Source: Lachnospiraceae bacterium MD335
GTDB lineage: Bacteria; Bacillota; Clostridia; Lachnospirales; Lachnospiraceae
NCBI GenBank assembly: GCA_000403335.2
Contig: KE159628.1
Location: 851,263-915,262 of the forward strand
Reading direction: 5' to 3'
DNA: 64,000 nt
Part shown: positions 52,801 to 60,256 of the stretch, in pieces
Layout of the letters: each line of letters starts with the position of its first letter
Numbering within the stretch: the stretch's first letter is position 1
Notes under the pieces: generated by a model
What the model saw: only the letters and a program-made list of their open reading frames with translations
Databases searched by the model: none
What the model was told of the DNA's origin: nothing
Program-made: the position numbers and the translations under genes

Positions 52801-55800
52801 AGTAAGTACAACGTAACGGTAACGGCGGTGTACGGCGACGCAAAGTCAAAGTCGGTGTCAAAGGCGGTTACGATGACAAAAATACCCGCATGGGATGAAG
52901 GGCTTGTTGTAAATGGCGTTATAGGCGGTATGCCAGTGAAAGTATTTGCAAACGGCAGTCTTGATTATAACGCAGAGGACTATGCATTTGTATCGGGCAA
53001 CCGCTATACGCTTGTGGCGGACGCAAACCAGGGCGCACAGTATGCAGTAACCGACAAGCTCACATGGAGCAGCTCTGACGGCAAGGTGGCGAAGGTAAGC
53101 GCGGTAGGCGGCACGTATTCTGCAAGCTTAAAGGCGACCAAGGCAGGAACGACGATTATCGAGGTGAAATCAGGCATCCTGAAGCAGACAATCGCAAGAT
53201 GGAAAATTACCGTGCGGTCAGTCGGCGACGCATACAACAATGCGTATTTCTATGATGAGAACGAGGATCTGCGCGGCGACGGCACAAATCCGTATGACAC
53301 CGAGACAAAGCTTGTGCTGAACGTACCGGCGGCGGTAGAGCTTCCGGCAGGTGCGCGGCAGAGCTACAGCTTCACTGCGGAAGAGGCAGGAAGCTACAGG
53401 ATTGTTTCGTCCGGTAAAGGATTTTCGGTAGAGGCAGCCTTAAACAACTTAAAGAAAGGTCAGAAAAAAACAGTTTGGGTAACGGCTGGCAGCACGAATC
53501 CGGCATCCGGCACGATAACAGTCGAGAAGCTGCCGGGAGCAGACTTTGCGGACAGAACACCGCTTAAGCTGAATGAAAAATTAACCCTGGCAGGTAACAG
53601 CTGGGCTGTATTTACGGCGGAGAAGGACGGAATTTACAGATTTAACAGCGAGAATTCTCGGATAATGCTCTACGTTGACAAAGACGGAAAAACCGTATCA
53701 ATCGATAAGTCAGGATCGAATATCGACTACGCGATGAAAGCGCAGGATACCGTGTATGTAAAGAACAGCGGCAGCTATAATACTGCGCTTACTGCTTCCA
53801 CAGTCAGCGTTTTATCGCTCAAGACAGGAGAGCAGTATTCCGGCGAGGGCTATAAGACCTATTGGTATGCTTTTACGGCGGCGGAAGACGGCGACTATCG
53901 CTTTAAAGCGCTCAACAACAGTAATATTGACTTTAGCGTATATAAAGATTTTGACGCGGTAAATAAAGGAACAACGCTTGGAACCACCTGCACAATGAAG
54001 GCAGGAGATACCGTATATGTGCAGGTATATGTCAGCCAGTACAGTGAGGCGGAATTTGAGGTAAAAAAAGTAGTTCCGGTTGTAATTACGGACGATAAAA
54101 CGCAGTATGACAACAGCGCGGAAGCAAATATGACGACACGCTACAGCCTGACGCCAAGTGTGGATGCGATTTATACGTTTACATTGGACAGTTCTGTTAA
54201 GCGTATGGATATTTATTTGGATGGCAGTGAAGCGGCGCCGCTGAATTATACAGAATGGAACCGCACAATATCTTATTTGTTTAAGGCAGGTACAGCGTAT
54301 TCAATAAAAGTGGATAATAATCGAAGCAATGACTTGTCATTAACGGTGGAGAAGAAGGCGATTTCCGCACTGACAGCAGGCGGGGACGCAGCAGCATTTA
54401 CAATGTCGAATGTAAGTTTGCCCGGGGAGAGCACGCGGAAATATGGCTGGATTACTTTTACCGCACCGCAGGATGCAGCGGCGTTTTATAAATTTACGTT
54501 GGACGGGTTAACTTCATCTTCCACATATGTTTACGTGATGGAAGAGCCGTTGCTGGAGAATTATCCGGATGCGGATCAATATATTAAGCGGGTCACGAAT
54601 GCCGGCAGCAGCAATAACGCAATAACGCTCTTCTTACAGGCAGGACAGAAGGTGTGGTTCAGGATTGGCAATAATAGTTACAGTGACTATTCCAATGTGA
54701 CGGTGGCGGCTGAGAAGACAGAATCTACGATAACGCCGTTTACAACGGAAGAGGTTTCGGTAGCTGCAGGTAAGGAGTCGTGGTACAGCTATGCGGTGGA
54801 AAGTGACGGAAAGTATGTTTTTGGAGTTGCTTCAACGAGTTCCAATGTCAATATACGGTGTTATGATGATATAAATCAGCAGCAGAATTCCTTTACGGAA
54901 CGTTGGCTGAAAGCAGGCAGCGTTGTGTATATCCGATTGAGAAACAACGGCTCTTCAGACGCGGCAGCGAAATTAAGCGCGGCTAAGATTGAGCCGACGG
55001 CATGGACGGATGCATCCGTTTCACAGGCGATTCCTGGAAATTATGAAGAAAAATGGTTTGCATTCACGGCGCCGGAGGAGACGGAGTATACATTTACTTG
55101 TAATACTGTAGATGGTAACTCATCTCCATATGTTTATTTGTATACGGAAGAGCAGTTCCAATCAACAAACGGCAGCGGATGTTTAATGGCTGGGGATTCG
55201 GTGACATATCCGTTTGACAAAGGAGAGACAGTATATTTAAAGACGAGCGCTTATAGTGAATCGACACTTGCGGCGGAGAAGGCAGAATTATTGGAACTGC
55301 AGGACGGAGAGAATACGATTACATTTACAGACAGTCAAGCTACGGTGAAGTTCACTGCTCCGGAATCCAGAATATACACGTTTGAATCGAATCTAAGCTC
55401 TGGAACAATACACTTCTATGCGGATAAAAAAGCATATGCGGAAAACAGCGACTCACAGTCCGATTACGACGGTACGGGAATTTGCTATCCGATGGTAAAA
55501 GGCGCGACAGCGTATTTGATTATAGATTACGATGGCGAAGAATTTCCGTATACGATTACCGTTGGTAAGGATGTCGCAATGGACGAGGTAAAAATAGGTG
55601 AAAATCCTTTGAAGCTGACAGCATACGACGACAAATGGATTTACTATACACCGACGGAGCATAATACAAATGAGGTATATATTTCGTATACATCAAAAGA
55701 CAACGGCATTTACAGTATTTCATATGGGTATAACTATTACTTTACAAGTAATAGTTGGCAGGAGAATTTGAATACCAATACAATGTACAGTAATAGTAGT

Positions 55801-55902
55801 GGAGACTCAATATGGTATTCCGAAAATAAGCTTGTGCTGATAAAACTTACTCCGGAAAACAGCGGAGAAATCACGCTGAAACTTTCAAAAGAGTACAACT
55901 AA
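46891..55902 (+). CDS. Giant secreted surface protein with Ig-like, fibronectin and tandem PPC-like domains
   Basis: A 3003-residue protein. I chose the ATG at 46891, directly after GGAGGAAGG; an upstream in-frame ATG at 46858 has a poor site. A signal peptide (IIALALAAAMVITSVPQTALAA) is followed by a Glu/Thr/Gln-rich spacer to about 125. The central part holds several Ig/MBG-like beta domains, Big-2-like domains (near 1363, AISSQGRVTALKEGNASVEV; and WSSSDGKVAKVSAVGG) and two fibronectin-III domains. From about 2146 to the end are about nine tandem domains of roughly 95-115 residues with the core W/Y..FTA..DG.Y.F, resembling bacterial pre-peptidase C-terminal (PPC) domains. There is no catalytic motif, LPXTG or transmembrane tail. 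It is inferred to be an adhesin or carbohydrate-binding scaffold. Confidence 0.85.
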   Translation: MKPDKLKKFFKAKRIIALALAAAMVITSVPQTALAAEADMIETEAAETETAAEADTQQEDEQPAQSSALSENAEQEAEESKTPEATETQVTETTQAKTTEAQEADAKEAENQAEGDGTQTESAYTLEIVGLDAEMKTASYTGNQMFMERYEDTPSFEILDRIQLKENGNFIGYITQYRDEFTYKWQKDGAAEADPEAAPINAGKYQLVIAAAADGTFAGMKPLTITGFEIKAAEVTVEIPSLEVKPGTAPDKVIDSLTVLNVITGADTDFVYDSESNENKLKVTVDEVIDPYTGSKTADTYLKKNGDYAAKITVSFSDAKDADGNALVTEEEKSNYKLPQTVTEKITVADLKATRTTLENITGATEAKRSDNGAAVKIITKTYGDEISVPAYTVKVEESEPVLDKDGKEQFIAVTPKEGEVTGKWHSAEFRSWTETKKVPEKNEDGTDKKDENGETVYKTETETLCSLTVGGALEGDSLPKEAGTYVYRVTYSGDKEQYASSYADIVMEITEVEVTVKPALSDANAVFYAGETVKDVLTKITWSLDKEGVDGIWGTSYDNDERTQPYEPVFGVYRIEKEEAVLLKDTAKLAAAEGVTYEVRFTGKKAVRSSNGFSNESDQKEINDDTVDSYNSNYKTKTDADTLAANKLTLTLKPSDAKIDTTPITSDSALAAAGLKKSEYTIDGNTIYTKVYKEGGAIYDSRAAYKTIVLDDENLTYKWYKWYNRNEENDAYYDVKKAYAAVFNGELSFKSNWNSLPVNSSDFNSVKNSLSEAGIYKLEITYDDGASYAQESIYYAIERQQLRFIPTNVPAANYGMDTWNYAHDNESQFAPKLQMRQDNTGDWIDMDWTQDRSDGDYYLDSDYSWYVEAKAPAAKEGEEPEWEGWQETSSFDYRTGEEGQTPEQNTYRLAYELDGVVIRHGAGNYTFEECSVVDKKQDNSAPESKPVKIIVTENLSAAEIAVNKAGEKMLTLKLPEKEIKAEKIYDNTPVTVDLSGIKYVDSDNKEVTPQFVWKWTNEELERYDVVVSPEEAVNAGTYTIYAKFDGNADYAPAQPEEAAAAVIEKAELTVTVKPFTEEVTAGMSGYEIGKAYRELTKAGDILTVTGFPEKETQEVIDAFTKWQAISRDENGVNYCYPAWVYADRDGDDVWYNYYLPSLCIYKDGVIVDDGGDDYRLQSGESYTVNISSESEAQGQYFGNYKIKAGAPVEITAVYASSKVSLASVKTVDTVTKGETAEKFAHEVMLLGGVPYTSASVTENGVSKTVYGHWATVRITAPKEYDGYIPDTAVYENALRNAGAVSVSESDGTISAKFNLSKDTEAGLEPNPVTFSIVWKEDFVEKFTITPKQENLAADLRNAVAPKSVAFNAPKTKMVVGEVQDLDVKITKVQNEDLVYLDYRITEGDDVLAISSQGRVTALKEGNASVEVYPVRIENNEKKEITGAKTATVKIAVSKVAAPKVGKVFPADVSADVQYPYVKNNGKYYDYGYRREVYVIEGSKKTAEEFETAIRTFEETGDYKTAGLAANPVYISSDTENHIAFQLTSGGRTEYEYNYNISGLASGKNVTMQVKVTGLAPKTAYSVYVRNVSASRTVLDKNGEKRTVELSSNGIPKDFTTTLGQVKRLVAAAEGEAGAAKLYDSETDETVNVSYYEYDLTAGGAQLSVTGLFSAIADEVDKAETPDLSQGYAIPFAGADKAALKTKLLEPKLDYRMLQVVQEEDGRWSYVRREHYYEEDDYWYDTLVGAQYTKADKKGKLKFAQPEAFAVTAYDTVTGTESAPIIIRIKADADSAAGAKVTLQVGQKTPIVNLVAYKAGKNALHSDNPYFAHTASAEGNDYLSVGKDGTVTPVKFDKAASKQTVTVTAGEGPAVSGAAAVTIKDLDPVKNLKFNNLIDNSFTLDFAPSIYAEGYIVDIKNSAGGLVQRKYISQRDEDLEYNDGYIWYYSTKKKAYTWQPEYMDRFRVTGLTAKSKYNVTVTAVYGDAKSKSVSKAVTMTKIPAWDEGLVVNGVIGGMPVKVFANGSLDYNAEDYAFVSGNRYTLVADANQGAQYAVTDKLTWSSSDGKVAKVSAVGGTYSASLKATKAGTTIIEVKSGILKQTIARWKITVRSVGDAYNNAYFYDENEDLRGDGTNPYDTETKLVLNVPAAVELPAGARQSYSFTAEEAGSYRIVSSGKGFSVEAALNNLKKGQKKTVWVTAGSTNPASGTITVEKLPGADFADRTPLKLNEKLTLAGNSWAVFTAEKDGIYRFNSENSRIMLYVDKDGKTVSIDKSGSNIDYAMKAQDTVYVKNSGSYNTALTASTVSVLSLKTGEQYSGEGYKTYWYAFTAAEDGDYRFKALNNSNIDFSVYKDFDAVNKGTTLGTTCTMKAGDTVYVQVYVSQYSEAEFEVKKVVPVVITDDKTQYDNSAEANMTTRYSLTPSVDAIYTFTLDSSVKRMDIYLDGSEAAPLNYTEWNRTISYLFKAGTAYSIKVDNNRSNDLSLTVEKKAISALTAGGDAAAFTMSNVSLPGESTRKYGWITFTAPQDAAAFYKFTLDGLTSSSTYVYVMEEPLLENYPDADQYIKRVTNAGSSNNAITLFLQAGQKVWFRIGNNSYSDYSNVTVAAEKTESTITPFTTEEVSVAAGKESWYSYAVESDGKYVFGVASTSSNVNIRCYDDINQQQNSFTERWLKAGSVVYIRLRNNGSSDAAAKLSAAKIEPTAWTDASVSQAIPGNYEEKWFAFTAPEETEYTFTCNTVDGNSSPYVYLYTEEQFQSTNGSGCLMAGDSVTYPFDKGETVYLKTSAYSESTLAAEKAELLELQDGENTITFTDSQATVKFTAPESRIYTFESNLSSGTIHFYADKKAYAENSDSQSDYDGTGICYPMVKGATAYLIIDYDGEEFPYTITVGKDVAMDEVKIGENPLKLTAYDDKWIYYTPTEHNTNEVYISYTSKDNGIYSISYGYNYYFTSNSWQENLNTNTMYSNSSGDSIWYSENKLVLIKLTPENSGEITLKLSKEYN

Positions 55903-55923
55903 TTTTCACAGCAGCATAAAACG

Positions 55924-55959
55924 GTCAGGGAGTCACTGCAGACGCAGCGGCTCCCTGAC
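55924..55959 (+). terminator. Hairpin after the giant surface-protein gene
   Basis: GTCAGGGAG (55924-55932) pairs perfectly with CTCCCTGAC (55951-55959), with a smaller CTGC/GCAG stem inside. The following bases (TGATTCTGACT) are only moderately T-rich, so termination may be weak. Confidence 0.55.
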
Positions 55960-56088
55960 TGATTCTGACTCATAAAAATTCCAAAACAGATAAACATTTA
56001 AAGCCGTTTTGCCGATATATTTATATAGGATAAAAGAAGCAAATGGAATCGCGGGTAAAATATTCAAAGGAATGAGAAGGAGGTTTTT

Positions 56089-57300
56089 ATGCAAATCAGA
56101 ATGTCTACGGAAAACAGCTTCAATATAGTAGTCGGCAGAGCGTCCCAGGCGAAACAACAGTCTGCGCAGATGTTAGGCGGCGTTTTTGACGGTCCGCAGT
56201 GTAAGGTTACGATTTCAAAAGAGGGCAGAAAGCTCAGTGAGCAGTCGGACAGACAGCCGGCAAGGAGTGCACAGAGCCTGAAGGCGGAGAAAATGATGCT
56301 GCGGCAGTGCAAGGAGACGGAACAGGCGGATGAGACGCAGGATGAATATATGGCTCTGCTTGAGGAAATAAATAACAGTATCAAATCTATGAACAATTCT
56401 TATCAGGCGGGCGCGGATAAGGAAACGATTGAGAAAAAACAGCAGGTTATGCGCACCATGCGCGAGCAAAAGCAAAAGCAGATTGAGGAGAATCAAAGAA
56501 AGGCAAAAGAAGCACAGCAGATGGCGATGCAGTCGTCCGAGATTCAGGATGAGGTTGATAAGAATAACCGCGATTTGCTCGTTATGTTAAAGAGCATCGA
56601 GGAATCCGAAAAGTCGGAGGAAGAGAACGAACACAAGGGCGGCAATGCAGAGGAGAGCGGCAGCAATGGTGCGCAGTCAGAGAACGGCGTGAGTGACAAG
56701 ATTCACAACTCAGCCGCACAGTTTACCGCATCTTCGGCAAAGCGCGAGATGGATGTAGTCGGTATGATTCATGCGCTGAATGAGGAAGGGCATGCGTATC
56801 TTGATAAAGCGGATGAGATTGTGCAAAACGCGCTTGAAGAGGCGGAAGATTTAAAAGCGTTTTTGGCGGATGGAAATGCTACGGATGCCGAAAAAGAAGA
56901 AGCGGTATCCCGCTATCGTGGGAAGGTAATGGCAGGATACAGCGATTTGAGCGCTTACAGACGGCGCGGACTGCAGATGATTCGGGATTCGAAGGAGTGC
57001 CGGATTGAGCATATTAAGTATAACCCGCTTCAGGGAATGGAGGAAACGAAGGACAGCATGATGCAGTCGGCAGTCGATGCCGCGTTTAATGAGGCAACGC
57101 AGGGCAAGCTTGACGAGACTTCACAGGAGCTTGAGGATGCGGTAGAGGAGTTGGTTGACGAGCGCAATGATATGGACCATGTAGAAGAGCCAAAAGAGGA
57201 GCAGAAAGAGGAGGAACAAAAAGAGATCGGAGAATTGCTTGAGACAAAAGAGCAGTCAGAGGATGCTGAAGAGAATCCAAAGGCAGTTTATCAGGCATAA
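56089..57300 (+). CDS. Hypothetical coiled-coil protein
   Basis: A 403-residue protein with no signal peptide or membrane segment. The first 55 residues (NSFNIVVGRASQAKQQSAQM; CKVTISKEGRKLSEQ) may be a small folded head. Residues about 60-185 are strongly helical and charged, with Met/Gln/Lys-rich heptads (KETIEKKQQVMRTMREQKQK). A linker rich in Glu/Ser/Asn/Gly follows, then a second helical region (about 220-340) and a highly acidic tail (PKEEQKEEEQKEIGELL). I do not recognise a family. The ribosome site AGGAGG is strong. The next gene encodes another coiled-coil protein 57 bases downstream; they probably act together in the cytoplasm. Confidence 0.7.
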   Translation: MQIRMSTENSFNIVVGRASQAKQQSAQMLGGVFDGPQCKVTISKEGRKLSEQSDRQPARSAQSLKAEKMMLRQCKETEQADETQDEYMALLEEINNSIKSMNNSYQAGADKETIEKKQQVMRTMREQKQKQIEENQRKAKEAQQMAMQSSEIQDEVDKNNRDLLVMLKSIEESEKSEEENEHKGGNAEESGSNGAQSENGVSDKIHNSAAQFTASSAKREMDVVGMIHALNEEGHAYLDKADEIVQNALEEAEDLKAFLADGNATDAEKEEAVSRYRGKVMAGYSDLSAYRRRGLQMIRDSKECRIEHIKYNPLQGMEETKDSMMQSAVDAAFNEATQGKLDETSQELEDAVEELVDERNDMDHVEEPKEEQKEEEQKEIGELLETKEQSEDAEENPKAVYQA

Positions 57301-57357
57301 ATCATTCAGAAAGTGTATCACAAGGATAGTGGGAGCGTTTCAAAAGGATGTGATCAT

Positions 57358-57945
57358 ATGAAAGTAGGAGAGGCACAGAAATTATACCGTGCACAGAGAG
57401 CAGCGATTATTGACCGGCGCAGAAAGCTTGTAAAGAAAAAGGAGGAGCTTGATAAGAAAATCAAGACGACTTTCGATTCAGAAAAGAGGGAAGTCTATAC
57501 GAATGAAGCGGCGACCCTGGAACTTTCCATCGGTGCGCTGAACGAGAAATTTGATGAAAATCAGGAAGTGCTTGACAGACTGACGCAGCAGTATGCGTCT
57601 GTCTTTAATGCGGAGGCTTCCAGGCAGCAGAAGGATGCGATGGAAGATGCGGCGGTGGAAATGGGAAAGATCATGGAGGTTGCAAGGCGTATTGGAAAAG
57701 GTGCGCGTGTGCCGGCAAACGACGAAAAAAAAGTGATGGATTACAGCATGGAGCTGTATATGGCGGCAAAAAATCTTGCGATGCTCAATAAGATGAATAA
57801 GAAAAAGAAAGAAGAGTATGATTCTCTTTGGGGCGATGAGGAAGAAAAGAAAGAATACGATCCTGAGGGCAAGGCGGAGAATGCGGAGACATCTGTCGAG
57901 GCGCCGGAGGATTTGGGGACGCTTGGCACACTTCCCATTGTCTAA
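57358..57945 (+). CDS. Hypothetical coiled-coil protein, partner of the upstream gene
   Basis: A 195-residue protein from the ATG at 57358, which follows AAAGGATG; the upstream extension to 57313 lacks a site. Residues 1-105 are charged helix (MKVGEAQKLYRAQRAAIIDR, RRKLVKKKEELDKKIKT). Residues about 105-160 form another helical pair with MAAKNLAMLNKMNKKKKEEY. The tail is acidic and ends in DLGTLGTLPIV. No known domain was recognised. Its position between another coiled-coil gene and thioredoxin suggests a three-gene operon, but no redox motif (CxxC) is present in it. Confidence 0.7.
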   Translation: MKVGEAQKLYRAQRAAIIDRRRKLVKKKEELDKKIKTTFDSEKREVYTNEAATLELSIGALNEKFDENQEVLDRLTQQYASVFNAEASRQQKDAMEDAAVEMGKIMEVARRIGKGARVPANDEKKVMDYSMELYMAAKNLAMLNKMNKKKKEEYDSLWGDEEEKKEYDPEGKAENAETSVEAPEDLGTLGTLPIV

Positions 57946-57996
57946 AACATACAAAAGTGTGGACAAACAGTTGTATCAAACAGAATGGAGGAAAAC

Positions 57997-58311
57997 ATGG
58001 TTAAGAAAATTGAAAAGAATGACATGAATGAAGCGTTGGGAAGCAGTCTTGCGTTGGTAGACTTTTCCGCGACATGGTGCGGTCCGTGTAAGATGCTTGC
58101 GCCGGTGCTTGAGGAGATTTCGGAGGAGTTCGCGGGAAAACTTGACTTTTTTAACGCGGATGTTGACGCCAATGACGAGCTTGCGTTGAAGTATGGCATT
58201 CAAAATATTCCTGCGCTTGTCATGTTTAAAAATGGTGAAATTGCAGACAGAATTGTAGGATTTCAGTCAAAAGAGAAGCTCAAGGCGTTTATAGGCGCAC
58301 ATATGGCGTAA
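57997..58311 (+). CDS. trxA: Thioredoxin
   Basis: A 104-residue cytoplasmic disulfide reductant. The active site is WCGPC at residues 27-31, preceded by VDFSAT, with the cis-Pro in NIPALVMFKNGE. The length matches classical thioredoxin. I chose the ATG at 57997, five bases after GGAGG; the ATG at 57985 lies on the ribosome site itself. It works with thioredoxin reductase, which is not in the window. A terminator follows directly. Confidence 0.95.
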   Translation: MVKKIEKNDMNEALGSSLALVDFSATWCGPCKMLAPVLEEISEEFAGKLDFFNADVDANDELALKYGIQNIPALVMFKNGEIADRIVGFQSKEKLKAFIGAHMA

Positions 58312-58323
58312 AAAATGAGCAAT

Positions 58324-58358
58324 TCCCCCAAGTCAGGAATGATTTGGGGGATTTTTTT
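58324..58358 (+). terminator. Intrinsic terminator of trxA
   Basis: TCCCCCAA (58324-58331) pairs with TTGGGGGA (58344-58351), followed by TTTTTTT (58352-58358). The stem lies partly inside the 3' end of the convergent CarD-like gene, so those bases serve both as a terminator and as codons. Confidence 0.9.
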
Positions 58359-58632
58359 GGAGCACATAAAGAACTTCATTCCTTGCGATTTGACTGCATT
58401 GGTCAAACAAATCGCTGTCCTTGATTTCCCGCGCTTCTTCTTCGGTTATCAGGGCACGCAGCCTGACGGTATGGTTTTCTACGGGAATGTAGGCTTTTTT
58501 TGTTTTATCAAAAGCGGAGCGCAGCAGATAATAACTGTAAGTATCTTTTCGATTGTCTGCAAGCTTTACAATATCTTCGACGATACATACGCCGATGGTT
58601 TCGCTGTATATGACATCTTTCTTTTGAAACAA
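58333..58632 (-). CDS. CarD-like (RID-domain) transcription regulator, TTG start
   Basis: A 99-residue protein starting with TTG, supported by GGAGGG about six bases upstream and by family similarity from the first residues. FQKKDVIYSETIGVCIVEDI and YSYYLLRSAFDKTKKAYIPV match the RNA-polymerase-interacting domain of CarD/CdnL/TRCF proteins. The helical DNA-binding half of full-length CarD (about 160 residues) is mostly missing, so this is a short form with the RID and one or two helices (LITEEEAREIKDSDLF). It may modulate transcription initiation. Its last codons overlap the trxA terminator. Confidence 0.85.
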   Translation of the reverse strand: MFQKKDVIYSETIGVCIVEDIVKLADNRKDTYSYYLLRSAFDKTKKAYIPVENHTVRLRALITEEEAREIKDSDLFDQCSQIARNEVLYVLQKNPPNHS

Positions 58633-58736
58633 GGCTATCCCTCCGTGTAGTAATTGACGTTGTTTGTTGCGTTTTCTCCAGTTTCATTTTTCTGCCTAAA
58701 TGTTATTTCCGCGACAAATGGTAATTTATACGTCTA

Positions 58737-59282
58737 TCATAATTCCAATCTCATATAAATAACTTCCTGAAATCCTGCGAATCGAGAATGAAAGCCTTTA
58801 GGGTTTCTGCCATATTCAACAAACCCGGCTTTGTTATATATGGATAATGCTCTTTCATTGTCGGCAACTACATTCAGTTCAAGCTGGATATATCCCGCAG
58901 CCTTTGCGCATTCAATACATGCTGTAGTTAATGCCTGTCCAATCCCCAGCCCCCAATAATCTTTAGCGACACTGATACCAAGTTCGGCACGATGACGTAG
59001 CTTATAGTTTTTCCCCACTGCTTCAATCCCGGCGGTTCCCACAACTACATTATCGACTACGGCAACTATTTCAATTTCATTTTCACTTTCATATTTCTCT
59101 TTTAGGAATTGGCTTTCCTGCATAACATCAAAGCAATTCTCGTCCGGATAGGTAAGTAAATAATCGGTTTCTTCATGTGTCAGATTAAAATTATCAAATA
59201 CAGCTTGTCCATCACATTCTGTTCCATTTCTCAAACAGCATTCCATACCATTTTTTAACATTATCATTTTATTATATTTCAT
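58737..59282 (-). CDS. GNAT-family N-acetyltransferase
   Basis: A 181-residue cytoplasmic acetyltransferase. The acetyl-CoA loop is seen in AELGISVAKDYWGLGIGQAL (motif A: GLGIGQA) and motif B in ELNVVADNERALSIYNKAGF. The C-terminal FQEVIYMRLEL completes the GNAT fold. The substrate is unknown; members of this subgroup act on amines, antibiotics or proteins. The weak ribosome site AGGTAT lies about nine bases before the ATG. The start is about 20 bases from the large palindromic element at 59302-59469, which therefore occupies its promoter region. Confidence 0.9.
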   Translation of the reverse strand: MKYNKMIMLKNGMECCLRNGTECDGQAVFDNFNLTHEETDYLLTYPDENCFDVMQESQFLKEKYESENEIEIVAVVDNVVVGTAGIEAVGKNYKLRHRAELGISVAKDYWGLGIGQALTTACIECAKAAGYIQLELNVVADNERALSIYNKAGFVEYGRNPKGFHSRFAGFQEVIYMRLEL

Positions 59283-59301
59283 AGCGGATACCTCACAAGT
59301 T

Positions 59302-59469
59302 CTAGTGTACTGACTCGTTCATATTCAGGCAAACATCCTTGCCTATTTCCCTGATAGCACTACTTCCCAAGCCTCGCCGTAGCCACCGCTACGCCTGCGT
59401 TTGTAAAGCAGCACTCTCAGGAAAATATTCTGCGGAGTTTTACCAGATATGAAGCGGTCAGTACACTAG
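59302..59469. repeat. MITE-like 168-base palindromic element
   Basis: Terminal inverted repeats CTAGTGTACTGAC (59302-59314) and GTCAGTACACTAG (59457-59469) are perfect; after a three-base mismatch the stem continues with TTCATAT / ATATGAA. Further inside, CCTGA/TCAGG and CGTAG/CTACG pair. No ORF is present. The structure suggests a miniature element or a cruciform-forming repeat inserted upstream of the GNAT gene. Confidence 0.7.
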
Positions 59470-59495
59470 TCTGTTGAATTGTTCAACGTCATTAT

Positions 59496-59575
59496 CTTAC
59501 CATAATTACTTCGCAATTATGGTAAGTTTATGCCCATTCGGGCGAGTATAATGTCTATCGACATAATACCACAAA
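59496..59575. repeat. Run of short palindromes
   Basis: CTTACCATAATT (59496-59507) pairs with AATTATGGTAAG (59515-59526) without mismatch; it is followed by GCCC-ATTC-GGGC and TATGTCGATAGACAT-type palindromes on either strand. Just before it, GTTGAATTGTTCAAC is another. Together with the element at 59302 this gives about 280 bases made almost wholly of palindromes. Confidence 0.6.
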
Positions 59576-60229
59576 CGCACACACAATTCCATTAAATTTT
59601 ACCTAATTTCCCGTTGCCTTATTACTACTTTAGGCAGAAACGAAATAGAGGCAGAGTGGTCAGAAAATTCAGAAAATACTGTACGAAATAACTGAAAGAA
59701 ACTGTGCAAAACGACAGTATTGAGAAAAATCCTAAAAACCTCTTGAAATATCCTAAAAATAGTGTTATTCTACAATCACAAAGAGAGCAGAGAAAAGCAT
59801 AAAAGATACCATTAATCTTTCAGCTTTATCCTATATATTTTCGGAAACCGTAAACAATAGCGATAAAGGGTATGCTTAAGAAAGGAGATGAGTCCATTGG
59901 ATGGCACACAAACCTTAATCTGATGAAAATGAAAATCCTTAACGAATATGAGAATGAGAGAATGTGTATTTAAGAGGATTGTACACATAGGAGAAGATTA
60001 AGAGTATGTTTCAGACAGAGTAATCGGATTAAAGGAAAACAAAGAGGACGCAAAAACCGGAAGAAAAAAGAGTACCATAAAAAATTCGGCAAATAAAAAA
60101 AGGTGGTACAAAGAAGAAGAGAAAAGAAAATGCCGAGAAAGAGGAAAAAATTGGATATTGAAATGAATTAGGGCGGCCGGTATATCACTGAAAAAGGATA
60201 TAGCGGTCGCTCTTAATGTGTAAGTAGGA
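59576..60229. other. Gene-poor, purine-rich intergenic stretch
   Basis: No convincing gene is seen. From about 59890 to 60170 the plus strand is A/G-rich and one frame (about 60008-60167) is open for some 54 codons, reading Lys/Arg/Glu-rich sequence (KENKEDAKTGRKKSTIKNSA), but it lacks a start codon and ribosome site. A G-rich site AAAGGAG at 59881 is followed only by very short ORFs. It may be a decayed gene or a long leader. Confidence 0.5.
60170..60212 (+). other. Long hairpin upstream of the response regulator gene
   Basis: AGGGCGGCCGGTATATC pairs with GATATAGCGGTCGCTCT using a few G-T pairs, around a loop of about nine bases. There is no T run, so it may be an mRNA leader structure or processing site; it ends about 45 bases before the chosen start codon. 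Confidence 0.5.
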
Positions 60230-60256
60230 ATGGATCGTGGGGAGAACAGGTTGAAA

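Noticed and set aside
60008-60167. A Lys/Arg-rich open frame of about 54 codons
   Set aside because: There is no start codon or ribosome site, and the composition follows the A/G bias of the region.
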